Shown: piece after piece, positions 50,475 to 58,598 of the stretch
Position numbering within the stretch: position 1 is the stretch's first letter
Layout: each line of letters opens with the position of its first letter
Origin: Leifsonia aquatica H1aii
GTDB lineage: Bacteria; Actinomycetota; Actinomycetes; Actinomycetales; Microbacteriaceae
DNA length: 64,000 bases
NCBI RefSeq assembly: GCF_000633535.1
Contig: NZ_AYMR01000009.1
Coordinates: 574,458 to 638,457, forward strand
Reading direction: 5' to 3'
Notes under the pieces: model-generated
The model's database searches: none
The model's input: the letters and a program-made list of their open reading frames with translations, nothing else
What the model was told of the DNA's origin: nothing
Made by a program: the position numbers and the translations under genes

Positions 50475-51161
50475 ATGAACCAGTCATTCTCCCTCGTGGA
50501 CAGCCTCGCCGTCGCCGACCTCCAGACCTATCTGTCGAGGGCGGCCCGAGTCGAGGAGGGCTCCGTGCGCCTGATCGCCGGCTCCGGCGTGCTGGCGGTG
50601 TACACCGCCATCCTCTATCCGCGCGGTCTGCTCGACCAGACCCCGACGGTGCTGGGCCTGCGCACGTTCGCGACGCGCGGCGACGTGACGTTCGACGCGG
50701 TCGTCCCGATCCGTTCGCTGCTCGACCGGCTGGCCCGGGTGAGGGAGGCCGCGGAGGCCGAGGACGCACCGGCCGGCCCGGTGGAGGTGCGCCTCCCGCT
50801 GGAAGTCTCCACCGTCACCTGGGCGGGCATCTCGCCGCCGCGGGGAGGCTGGCGACCGGTCGGCGAGACGACCTACGATCTGCTGGAGTCGACCGCCCAG
50901 GCCGGTATCGCCGAGGTGGCGGAGGCCGTTCCGACGGGGACGGGCGAGCAGCTCGTGCAGCGGGTGCGTGCCGAGGTCTGGGGCCGCCCGATCGACGGGA
51001 TCGAGTATATCCCGGCCGGTGCCGCCTTCGCCGCCGAGAGCCTCGGCTTCCTCGACCCGGCCGAGCCGGTGTCCGTGCTCGAGACCGGCACCTGGACCCG
51101 GCTGACGACCCAGCGCGGCCACACCCTGATCCGCCGCCAGGCGTGGTCGCTGCGGATGTAG
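50475..51161 (+). CDS. Conserved actinobacterial hypothetical protein
   Basis: 228 residues with no membrane segment. It opens LVDSLAVADLQTYLSRAARV, then GSGVLAVYTAILYPRGLLD, TVTWAGISPPRGGWRP, RAEVWGRPIDGIEYIPAGAAFAAESLGFL. The pattern is found as a conserved hypothetical in related Actinobacteria; I know of no function. The 3' end is 40 bp from the stop of the convergent flavoprotein gene. Confidence 0.7.
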   Translation: MNQSFSLVDSLAVADLQTYLSRAARVEEGSVRLIAGSGVLAVYTAILYPRGLLDQTPTVLGLRTFATRGDVTFDAVVPIRSLLDRLARVREAAEAEDAPAGPVEVRLPLEVSTVTWAGISPPRGGWRPVGETTYDLLESTAQAGIAEVAEAVPTGTGEQLVQRVRAEVWGRPIDGIEYIPAGAAFAAESLGFLDPAEPVSVLETGTWTRLTTQRGHTLIRRQAWSLRM

Positions 51162-51201
51162 CCCCGCCTCGTCGGCGTGGCCGCGTGGTTCGCCGGCCGG
51201 C

Positions 51202-52869
51202 TCAGACGGCGCGGGCCGCCGCCCGCCCCGCGGTGCGACCGGAGAACAGGCACCCGCCGAGGAACGTCCCTTCCAGGGCGCGGTATCCGTGCACGCCGCC
51301 GCCGCCGAAGCCGCTCGCCTCCCCGGCCGCGTACAGTCCGGAGATCGGCTCGCCGGCGACGTCCAGCACGCGGGCGTCGAGGTCGGTCTCGATGCCGCCC
51401 AGGCTCTTGCGGGTGAGGATGTGCAGCTTCACCGCGATCAGCGGTCCCGCCTTCGGGTCGAGCAGCTTGTGCGGGCTCGCGACGCGGATCAGCTTGTCGC
51501 CGCGGTACGCCCGGGCTCCGCGGATGGCCGCGAGCTGGAGATCCTTGCCGAAATCGTTGTCCAGCTCCCGATCGCGCTCGTGCACGTGCCGGGTGACCAG
51601 GTCGACGTCGAGCGGTACGTCGCTCAGGCGCTGCATGCCGGCCAGCAGTTCGTCCAGGGTGTCGGCGACGATGAAGTCGGCGCCCTTCTCCTTGAACGCC
51701 TCGACCGGGCCGGGCGCTCCGGGGCCCACCCGCTTCGCCAGCAGGCGCACGTCCTTGCCCGTGAGGTCGGGGTTCTGCTCGCTGCCCGAGAGTGCGAACT
51801 CCTTCTCGATGATCTTCTGGGTCAGGATGAACCAGCTGTAGTCGGAGCCGGTGCGACGCAGGTGCTCCAGGGTGCCGAGCGTGTCGAAGCCGGGGAAGAG
51901 GGGAGCGGGGAGCCGCTCTCCGCGCGCGTCGAGCCAGAGCGAGGACGGGCCGGGGAGGATGCGGATGCCGTGCTGCGCCCAGACCGGGTCCCAGTTCTGG
52001 ATGCCCTCGGTGTAGTGCCACATCCGGTCGCCGTTGATCAGCCGGGCGCCCGCCGCTTCCGTGATGCCGAGCATCCGGCCGTCGACGTGGGCGGGAACAC
52101 CCGACAGCATCGACTCCGGCGGGGTGCCCAGACGCTCGGGCCACGCGGCGCGCACCAGCTCGTGGTTGCCGCCGATGCCGCCGCTGGCGACGATGACCGA
52201 GGGAGCGTGCAGCTCGAAGTCGCCGGTGACCTCGCGTGTGCTCGCTGCGCCCCGGGCGGCGGTGTCGGGGGCGAGGACGGCGCCGCGCACCCCGGTGACA
52301 CGGCCGTCCTCGACGATCAGCTCGTCGACGCGGTGACGGTGGAGGAGGCGCGCGCGTCCGGTGGCGATCCCGGCCTGCACCCGCGTGATGAACGGCTCGA
52401 CGACCGCGGGCCCGGTGCCCCACGTGATGTGGAACCGCGGGACGGAGTTCCCGTGGCCTCCCGATGTGCCGTCGCCGCGCTCCGCCCACCCGACGATGGG
52501 GAAGAAGCGCACGCCCTTCTCGTGCAGCCAGGCACGCTTCTCGCCGGCAGCGAACTGGAGGTAGGCCTCCGCCCAGCGCCGTGGCCAGTGGTCCTCGTCG
52601 CGATCGAACCCGGCGGAGCCGAACCAGTCCTGCCTGGCGAGGGCGAGGGAGTCGTGCACGCCCATCCGGCGCTGCTCCGGCGAGTCGATCAGGAAGAGCC
52701 CGCCGAACGACCACCACGCCTGGCCGCCGAGGGAGGCGGCGGGTTCCTGCTCGACGATCGTCACGCGCCGGCCGGCGTCGAGCAGCTCCGAGGCGGCGAC
52801 GAGACCGGCGAGGCCGGCACCGACGACGATCGCGTCGGGCTGGGCGTGCGTGTCGGGTTCAGACGGCAT
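51202..52869 (-). CDS. FAD-binding dehydrogenase (KstD/fumarate reductase-like)
   Basis: 555 residues. The N-terminal FAD motif AIVVGAGLAGLVAASELLDAGRRVTIVEQE is followed by SPSVIVASGGIGGNHELV and the C-terminal FAD block GLYAAGEASGFGGGG, as in the flavoprotein subfamily related to 3-ketosteroid dehydrogenase and fumarate reductase. The substrate is unknown. It is the last gene of a minus-strand operon behind the globin and MscS genes. Confidence 0.9.
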   Translation of the reverse strand: MPSEPDTHAQPDAIVVGAGLAGLVAASELLDAGRRVTIVEQEPAASLGGQAWWSFGGLFLIDSPEQRRMGVHDSLALARQDWFGSAGFDRDEDHWPRRWAEAYLQFAAGEKRAWLHEKGVRFFPIVGWAERGDGTSGGHGNSVPRFHITWGTGPAVVEPFITRVQAGIATGRARLLHRHRVDELIVEDGRVTGVRGAVLAPDTAARGAASTREVTGDFELHAPSVIVASGGIGGNHELVRAAWPERLGTPPESMLSGVPAHVDGRMLGITEAAGARLINGDRMWHYTEGIQNWDPVWAQHGIRILPGPSSLWLDARGERLPAPLFPGFDTLGTLEHLRRTGSDYSWFILTQKIIEKEFALSGSEQNPDLTGKDVRLLAKRVGPGAPGPVEAFKEKGADFIVADTLDELLAGMQRLSDVPLDVDLVTRHVHERDRELDNDFGKDLQLAAIRGARAYRGDKLIRVASPHKLLDPKAGPLIAVKLHILTRKSLGGIETDLDARVLDVAGEPISGLYAAGEASGFGGGGVHGYRALEGTFLGGCLFSGRTAGRAAARAV

Positions 52870-52902
52870 GGCGTGTCTCCTTCGGCACGTCGGGCGGGAG
52901 GG

Positions 52903-53310
52903 CTACTCCTCGAATGTGTTGACCATAGCGAACGCGGCCCGCTCCAGATAGCTCCAGAGCGTCTCCTCCTGCAGCGGCGGCAGATCGAGCTCGTCGACGG
53001 CGGTGCGCATGCAGGCCAGCCAGCGGTCCCGGGCGTCGGGGTTGACGCGGAACGGCATGTGCCGCATGCGCAGGCGCGGGTGACCGCGCTCGGCGCTGTA
53101 GGTGCCCGGGCCACCCCAGTACTGCTCGAGGAACAGGGTGAGGCGCTCCGCAGCGGGGCCGAGATCCTCTTCGGGGTACATCGGCTTCAGGACGGGATCG
53201 GCGGCGACGCCGCGGTAGAACGCGTCCACGAGGCGGCGGAAGGTGTCGTGGCCACCGACCTGCTCGTAGAAGGACGGCCCGGAGGGCGGGCCGACGGGGA
53301 TGGTGGTCAT
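52903..53310 (-). CDS. glbO: Group II truncated haemoglobin
   Basis: 135 residues, about the usual length of trHbO. The CD/E region FYRGVAADPVLKPMYPEEDLGPAAERLTLFLEQYWGGPGTYS and the proximal His in RLRMRHMPFRV are conserved. It binds haem and O2/NO and may protect against nitrosative stress. It begins 1 bp before the MscS stop on the same strand, an overlap-like junction, and is followed by the flavoprotein. Confidence 0.92.
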   Translation of the reverse strand: MTTIPVGPPSGPSFYEQVGGHDTFRRLVDAFYRGVAADPVLKPMYPEEDLGPAAERLTLFLEQYWGGPGTYSAERGHPRLRMRHMPFRVNPDARDRWLACMRTAVDELDLPPLQEETLWSYLERAAFAMVNTFEE

Positions 53311-53311
53311 G

Positions 53312-54565
53312 TCACTCCGCGGGAGGCTCGGTCGGGGGTTTCGGGGCGCTGCGCGGCTTCGGCGGCGTGTCTGCCGCGAGGCGCTCGGCGCCGGGTGCCG
53401 CCTTCTCGGCAGCGGGTGCCGCCTTCTCGGGGGGCGTCGCCTTCTCGGCGGGCACCGCCTTCTCGGCAGCAGGCGGCTTCGGCGTGCGCGGTGGCACGAC
53501 GGCCGCGGAGGCTCCCGGCGTGATCCGGATGGCATTCGGGTTCGCGGCGGCCTTCTTGGCCGCGGCACGCGCCTTGCGCCCGGTGAGCGGCACCTCCGGT
53601 ACGGCCTGCACCGGACGGGTGCGCGGGGGCTTGGCGCCGCTGACGCTGCCCGCGCTGTCGAACCCGCTGAGCACGACGGCCGACAGCGACGGCAGCTTCA
53701 CGCCCATCTCGTCGAGGGCGTGCTTGAGCTGGGCGCGCAGCTCGCGCGAGACGTCGTCCTTCGCGGTCGTCCGCGTCTTGATCACGACCCGGATGACGAT
53801 GGCGTCGGCGGAGATCGACTCGATGCCCCAGATCTCGGGCTTCTCCAGGATGCGCGAGCGCCACTTCGGGCTCGTCGCGAGCGCCGTCGCCGTGGCCAGC
53901 ATCTTCTCCTGCACGGCCTCGACGTCGGTGTCGTACGGCACCGCGAGATCGATCACCACGCGGGACCAGCCCTGGGACATGTTGCCCACGCGCAGGATCT
54001 CGCCGTTGCGCACGAACCAGAGCGTGCCGTTCACGTCGCGCACCTGGGTGATGCGGATGCCGACAGCCTCCACGACGCCCGTCGCCGAGCCGAGGTCCAC
54101 GATGTCGCCGACACCCAGCTGATCCTCCATCACCATGAACAGCCCGTTGAGCACGTCCTTGACGATGTTCTGGGCGCCGAAACCGAGGCCGGCGCCGATC
54201 GCGGCGGTCAGCAGGGCGAAGGAGCCGAGCACCTCCGACGCGTACACGTTGAGCACCAGGATGATCGCGATGATCCCGATCGTCACGTTGACGATGTTGC
54301 TGAGCACGGAGCCGAGGGTCCTGGTCCGCTGCACGACGCGCACCGCGGCCAGCGGGGACGCCACCAGAGCCTGCGTGTCCGTGACGTTCTGACCCTTCTT
54401 GACACCGGAGACGATCTGTTTCACGACCCGGCGGATCAGGACCCGCAGCAACCAGCTCAGGGCGATCGCGCCGACGACGATCAGCGCCGCGCTCAGGGTG
54501 TTCCATCCGGCCTGCGCCGCCCAGGTGCCGAGGTCGGTCCAGAATGTCGTCTTCAGAGTTCCCAT
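53312..54565 (-). CDS. Mechanosensitive ion channel (MscS family)
   Basis: 417 residues. Three membrane helices, then the pore helix region (SFALLTAAIGAGLGFGAQNIVKDVLNGLFMV), the beta domain (LGVGDIVDLGSATGVVEAVGIRITQVRD) and the alpha/beta vestibule. It opens on membrane stretch. The C-terminal 80 residues are an unusual Ala/Pro/Lys/Glu-rich repeat (units like AAEKA.PAEKA) beyond the normal MscS end. It leads the operon with globin and flavoprotein. Confidence 0.9.
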   Translation of the reverse strand: MGTLKTTFWTDLGTWAAQAGWNTLSAALIVVGAIALSWLLRVLIRRVVKQIVSGVKKGQNVTDTQALVASPLAAVRVVQRTRTLGSVLSNIVNVTIGIIAIILVLNVYASEVLGSFALLTAAIGAGLGFGAQNIVKDVLNGLFMVMEDQLGVGDIVDLGSATGVVEAVGIRITQVRDVNGTLWFVRNGEILRVGNMSQGWSRVVIDLAVPYDTDVEAVQEKMLATATALATSPKWRSRILEKPEIWGIESISADAIVIRVVIKTRTTAKDDVSRELRAQLKHALDEMGVKLPSLSAVVLSGFDSAGSVSGAKPPRTRPVQAVPEVPLTGRKARAAAKKAAANPNAIRITPGASAAVVPPRTPKPPAAEKAVPAEKATPPEKAAPAAEKAAPGAERLAADTPPKPRSAPKPPTEPPAE

Positions 54566-54608
54566 ACCCGACCGAGCCTAGCGAGACGCGCCTTGGCGTG
54601 GGCTGGAT

Positions 54609-55286
54609 TCACCGGTCGACGAGCCCGTTGTCGTAGGCGAAGATCACGGCGTGCACGCGGTCGCGGAGGTGCAGCTTGGCGAGCACCCGGCCGACGTGCG
54701 TCTTCACCGTGGACTCGGTGAGGAAGAACTTGGCGCCGATCTCGCCGTTGGTCAGGCCGTCGGCCATCGCGAGCAGGATCTCGCGCTCGCGCGGGGTCAG
54801 GGCGGACGCGGCGTCGCCGTCGTCGGAGGCGCTCGTCGCGTTCTGGGGCAGCCGGTCGGCGAAGAGCTCGAGCATGGAGCGGGTCACCCGGCCGGAGACC
54901 GCGGCGTCGCCCGCCGCCACGGCCCGGATCGCGGCGATCAGATCGTCGGGTCGGGCGTCCTTGAGCAGGAACCCGCTCGCGCCGGCGCGCAGGCCGCCGA
55001 ACGCGTACTCGTCGAGGTCGAACGTGGTGAGGATGATGATGCGGGCGTCCGGGTTGGCCGCGACGATGCGCCGGGTGGCCTCGATGCCGTCCATCGACGG
55101 CATGCGCACGTCCATCAGGATCACGTCCGGGCGGACCTCGACGGCGAGGCGCACGGCCTCGACGCCGTCGGCCGCCTCGCCGACGACGCGGAAGTCGGCC
55201 TCGGCCTCGAGGACCATCCGGAAGCCGAGACGCACGAGCGACTGGTCGTCGACGAGCAGGATGCGCAGGGGAGCGGTGTCGGTCAC
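54609..55286 (-). CDS. LuxR-type response regulator
   Basis: 225 residues. A receiver domain (RILLVDDQSLVRLGFRMVL, phospho-acceptor Asp in PDVILMDVRMP, near residue 58) and a LuxR helix-turn-helix (LTPREREILLAMADGLTNGEIGAKFFLTESTVKTHVGRVLAKL). Paired with the histidine kinase whose stop overlaps its start by 4 bp. It probably regulates the ABC transporter operon it belongs to. Confidence 0.94.
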   Translation of the reverse strand: MTDTAPLRILLVDDQSLVRLGFRMVLEAEADFRVVGEAADGVEAVRLAVEVRPDVILMDVRMPSMDGIEATRRIVAANPDARIIILTTFDLDEYAFGGLRAGASGFLLKDARPDDLIAAIRAVAAGDAAVSGRVTRSMLELFADRLPQNATSASDDGDAASALTPREREILLAMADGLTNGEIGAKFFLTESTVKTHVGRVLAKLHLRDRVHAVIFAYDNGLVDR

Positions 55287-56728
55287 GGGGTCTTCTCCTC
55301 GGTGGTCGTCGGGGTCGGGGTCGGAGTCTGGGGCGGAGCGGGCTGTGGAGCCTCGGCCTGCGGAGTCTCGGCCTGCGGAGGCTCGGCCCGCGGAGGCTCG
55401 GCCCGCGTAGCGTCGGCCCGTGCAGTCCGGGCGTGCAGGGCCTCGGGCGTGGCGGACGCGGGGGGCGACCCCGCCGGGGCCGCCGGTCGCACGGCGTCGA
55501 ACTCGGCGTGCAGCCGCCAGCCGGCCGGGACGCGCGGGCCGGCGTCGAGGGTTCCGTTGTAGAGCGCCACCCGCTCGCGCAGTCCTATCAGGCCGCGGCC
55601 GGAGCCCTCGGTGGCGTCGCCGCGCATGGCGGCGTCGTCCTCCACGGTGATCGCGATCCGGTCCGGACGGAAGCGGATGATGACCTCGACGGTGTCGGCG
55701 AGCCGGCCGTAGCGCAGGGCGTTGGTGAGCCCCTCCTGCACCACGCGGAACACCGTGAGCTGCTGCCCCACGTCGGTGGGGGGATCGCCGGTGACGGTGA
55801 CCCTGACCGACATCCCGGCCGCCCGGAAGCGCTCGATCAGCTCGCCGAGGTCGCCGACGCCGGGCTGCGGCTGGTGGTCGGCGCCCAGCTCCTCGCCCGC
55901 ACGGAGCACTCCGAGCAGCCGGCGCATGTCGCCGAGGGCGGAGCGTCCCGTCTCGGCGACCATGCGCATGGTGTCGGCCGACCGCTCCGGTGCGGTGTCG
56001 GCGAGGCGGGCCGAGCCCTCGGAGAGGGTGATCATCACCGTGAGGCTGTGCGAGACGATGTCGTGCATCTCGCGGGCGATCCGGCTGCGCTCCGCGGCGG
56101 CCGCGATGACCGCCTGCTGGTCGCGTTCCCTGGCCAGTTGGCGGGCCCGGTCGATCAGTGCGGTGAGGTAACGGCGGCGGCCGCCGATGTTGTTGCCCAT
56201 CAGCACGGCGACCAGCGAGAACGCCAGCACGGTGAAGGTGGAGGTGGCCGGCTCGGTGTGGTCCGCTCCGTAGAAGCCGGCGTGCTCCAGCAGGGAGAGG
56301 GCCCAGAGTGCGCAGACCGTGACGGCGGCCGTGATCGCGAAGCCGATCCAGGCCGAGCGCGTGGACCGGTAGACGGCGAGGGCGTAGAGCGCCACCAACG
56401 CGGGCAGGAAGTCGACGATCTCACCCGTGACCGTGCTGGACGCGAGCACGAGCATCGCGACGGCGAAGACGACGCGCGGGCGGTGGCGCCGGAAGTAGAA
56501 GGATCCGCTCGCGACGACGACGAGCGCGATCGCCAGGGCACCGCCGACCGACGGCGTCATGATCTGGGTGACCACGGTCACCAGGATCGACGGGACGAAG
56601 TAGGCAGTGACGAGCGCCGTGTCGACCAGGAGCGGGTGCGCGGCGAGGAAACGACGGATGACCCCGGGCGGCCTGGGGAGTTCCAGGCCGCCCGGGGTCG
56701 GGTCCGTCGACGGGAGGGACGGGGTCAT
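55283..56728 (-). CDS. Sensor histidine kinase (HisKA_3 type) with repetitive tail
   Basis: 481 residues from the ATG at 56728. Several membrane helices in the N-terminal half, then the HisKA_3 box (AERSRIAREMHDIVSHSLTVMI, with the phosphorylated His) and HATPase motifs (GLTNALRYGRLADTVEV, SGRGLIGLRERV). The last 60 residues are an Ala/Glu/Pro/Thr-rich repeat coded by 15-bp tandem units, not part of the catalytic fold. It is coupled by 4-bp overlaps to its regulator and to the ABC permease gene. Confidence 0.92.
   Translation of the reverse strand: MTPSLPSTDPTPGGLELPRPPGVIRRFLAAHPLLVDTALVTAYFVPSILVTVVTQIMTPSVGGALAIALVVVASGSFYFRRHRPRVVFAVAMLVLASSTVTGEIVDFLPALVALYALAVYRSTRSAWIGFAITAAVTVCALWALSLLEHAGFYGADHTEPATSTFTVLAFSLVAVLMGNNIGGRRRYLTALIDRARQLARERDQQAVIAAAAERSRIAREMHDIVSHSLTVMITLSEGSARLADTAPERSADTMRMVAETGRSALGDMRRLLGVLRAGEELGADHQPQPGVGDLGELIERFRAAGMSVRVTVTGDPPTDVGQQLTVFRVVQEGLTNALRYGRLADTVEVIIRFRPDRIAITVEDDAAMRGDATEGSGRGLIGLRERVALYNGTLDAGPRVPAGWRLHAEFDAVRPAAPAGSPPASATPEALHARTARADATRAEPPRAEPPQAETPQAEAPQPAPPQTPTPTPTTTEEKTP
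55352..55426. repeat. 15-bp tandem repeat inside the histidine kinase gene
   Basis: Five in-frame units of the type CTCGGCCTGCGGAGG, drifting toward the last. On the coding strand they give a five-residue repeat rich in Ala, Glu and Pro near the kinase C-terminus. Confidence 0.85.
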
Positions 56729-57582
56729 GCGTCCCGACGCTGGAGCAGGATGGCACCGACGACGAAGGCGACGCCGGCCCAGGCCAGCACGGTCACGACG
56801 TTGGCCCACGGTTCCAGAGTGCCGTTGGTCACTCCCGCGAGCCCGGTGCCGGCATTGCTGATCAGGTAGTGGCCGGCGTCCTGCACCCACTGCGTCTTCG
56901 TCAGGCCGGCGACGAGGTTGGCGATGATCGGGAGCACCAGAAGTGCGCCGAGGGCGGCGGCGATCCCGCCGGCGGTCGACTTGAGGATCGCGCCGACGCC
57001 GAGGGCGAAGACCGCGACCAGCCCCAGGTACGCGCCGGCGCCGAGGATCGCCCAGAGGGTGTCGGAGGAGAGCAGGTCGCCGGGGTACCCCTTGCCGTTG
57101 AGGATGGGCAGCGCGACCGCCCACGAGGCGGCGGACGAGATGAGCCCGATGACGAACGAGACGACGAACAGCACGAGCGCCTTGGCCGCGAACACGGGGA
57201 AGCGTCGCGGGACGGCGGCGAACGACGAGCGGATCATCCCCGTGGAGAACTCGCCGCTGATGACCAGGACGCCGAGCACTGCGATGACGAGCGCCGCGAA
57301 GGTGAGCCCGGCGGTCGAGGCGCTGGTGGCGAACTCCGCCGCCTGCGCTTCGACGCCGGCGCGCTGGGCCTGGGGGACCTCGCCGAACAGGACGGACTTC
57401 TCGGGGATGGCCGTCGCGACCAGGGCTGCGATGCCGACCACGAGGACGACCACGCTGGCGAGCGTCCAGAACGTGGAGCGGAGGGTGCGCAGCTTGATCC
57501 ACTCGGAGCGGACGACCCGCGGGAAGCTGAGGCGGCCGAGCGTTGCGTGCTCGTGCGGGCGGGCGGGTGCTGTCGTGGTCAC
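56725..57582 (-). CDS. ABC transporter permease (ABC-2 type)
   Basis: 285 residues. After a short cytoplasmic start (RVVRSEWIKLRTLRSTFWTL) it has six hydrophobic helices, including VLGVLVISGEFSTGMIRSSFAAVPRR, the conserved ABC-2 loop. It forms an exporter with the ATPase gene overlapping its start by 4 bp. The load (drug, lipid or peptide) is unknown. Confidence 0.9.
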   Translation of the reverse strand: MTTTAPARPHEHATLGRLSFPRVVRSEWIKLRTLRSTFWTLASVVVLVVGIAALVATAIPEKSVLFGEVPQAQRAGVEAQAAEFATSASTAGLTFAALVIAVLGVLVISGEFSTGMIRSSFAAVPRRFPVFAAKALVLFVVSFVIGLISSAASWAVALPILNGKGYPGDLLSSDTLWAILGAGAYLGLVAVFALGVGAILKSTAGGIAAALGALLVLPIIANLVAGLTKTQWVQDAGHYLISNAGTGLAGVTNGTLEPWANVVTVLAWAGVAFVVGAILLQRRDA

Positions 57583-58490
57583 TTCTCGACCTCCGTGCGG
57601 TATTCGACCTCGTCGTGGGTGAGCTCGAGGTAGGCCTCCTCGAGCGAGGCGCTCAGCGGGGTGAGCTCGTGCAGCACGACACCCGAGCGGGCGGCGGCCT
57701 CGCCGACCTGGGCCGCGGTGAGGCCGGTGACCTCGATCAGCTGCGACTCCACACCGGTCACGGTGACGTCGGCGGACGCGATCGCCCGGGCGAGCTCGTC
57801 GACCTGCGGAGTGCGCACGCGCACGGCACTGCGGGTGGCTCCCGCGAGGATCTGGTCGACCGGGGCGTCGGCCAGGATGCGTCCACGACCGAGCACGATG
57901 ATGTGGTCGGCGGTCTGCGCCATCTCGCTCATCAGGTGCGACGAGAGGAAGACGGTGCGGCCCTGCGAGGCGAGGTGCCGCGCGAACTGACGCACCCAGA
58001 GCACGCCCTCGGGGTCGAGCCCGTTGACCGGCTCGTCGAGGATGAGCGTGGCCGGGTCGCCGAGCATGGCGGCGGCGATGCCGAGCCGCTGGCCCATGCC
58101 GAGCGAGAAGCCGCCGACGCGCTTGCTCGCGACAGAGTCGAGGCCGGTCAGACCGATCACCTCGTGCACCCGGCTCTTCGGGATGCCGTGCGTCGCCGCC
58201 ATCGCCAGCAGGTGGCTGTACGCGGTGCGGCCGGTGTGCACGGCCTTCGCGTCCAGCAGGGCGCCGACCTCGGTCAGCGGGGAGCGCAGGTCGGCGTATC
58301 GCTTGCCGTTGACGGTCGCTCCGCCGGAGGTCGGGCGGTCGAGTCCCATGATCATGCGCATGGTCGTCGACTTGCCGGCGCCGTTCGGGCCGAGGAAGCC
58401 GGTGACCTTGCCGGGCTGGACGGTGGCGGTGATGCCGTCGACGGCCGTCTTGGGGCCGAACCTCTTGGTGAGGCGGTCGAGTTGAATCAT
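57579..58490 (-). CDS. ABC transporter ATP-binding protein
   Basis: 303 residues from the ATG at 58490. Walker A GPNGAGKSTT near residue 39, signature GFSLGMGQRLGIAAAML, Walker B ATLILDEPVNGLDPEG and H-loop LSSHLMSEM, plus a C-terminal regulatory stretch as in bacitracin/lantibiotic-type exporters. It is the first gene of a four-gene operon with permease, histidine kinase and response regulator, all joined by 4-bp overlaps, a typical self-regulating efflux unit. Confidence 0.93.
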   Translation of the reverse strand: MIQLDRLTKRFGPKTAVDGITATVQPGKVTGFLGPNGAGKSTTMRMIMGLDRPTSGGATVNGKRYADLRSPLTEVGALLDAKAVHTGRTAYSHLLAMAATHGIPKSRVHEVIGLTGLDSVASKRVGGFSLGMGQRLGIAAAMLGDPATLILDEPVNGLDPEGVLWVRQFARHLASQGRTVFLSSHLMSEMAQTADHIIVLGRGRILADAPVDQILAGATRSAVRVRTPQVDELARAIASADVTVTGVESQLIEVTGLTAAQVGEAAARSGVVLHELTPLSASLEEAYLELTHDEVEYRTEVEK

Positions 58491-58598
58491 GAGTCCAACG
58501 TAGAGGGAGGGACCCCCGTCCGCCATCGGCCCGTAGTACCAGGCCGGGTCGGACGAGGGTCCCTTCTCCGTGCGGGGGCGCGTCGTGCGCCGGCGGGA

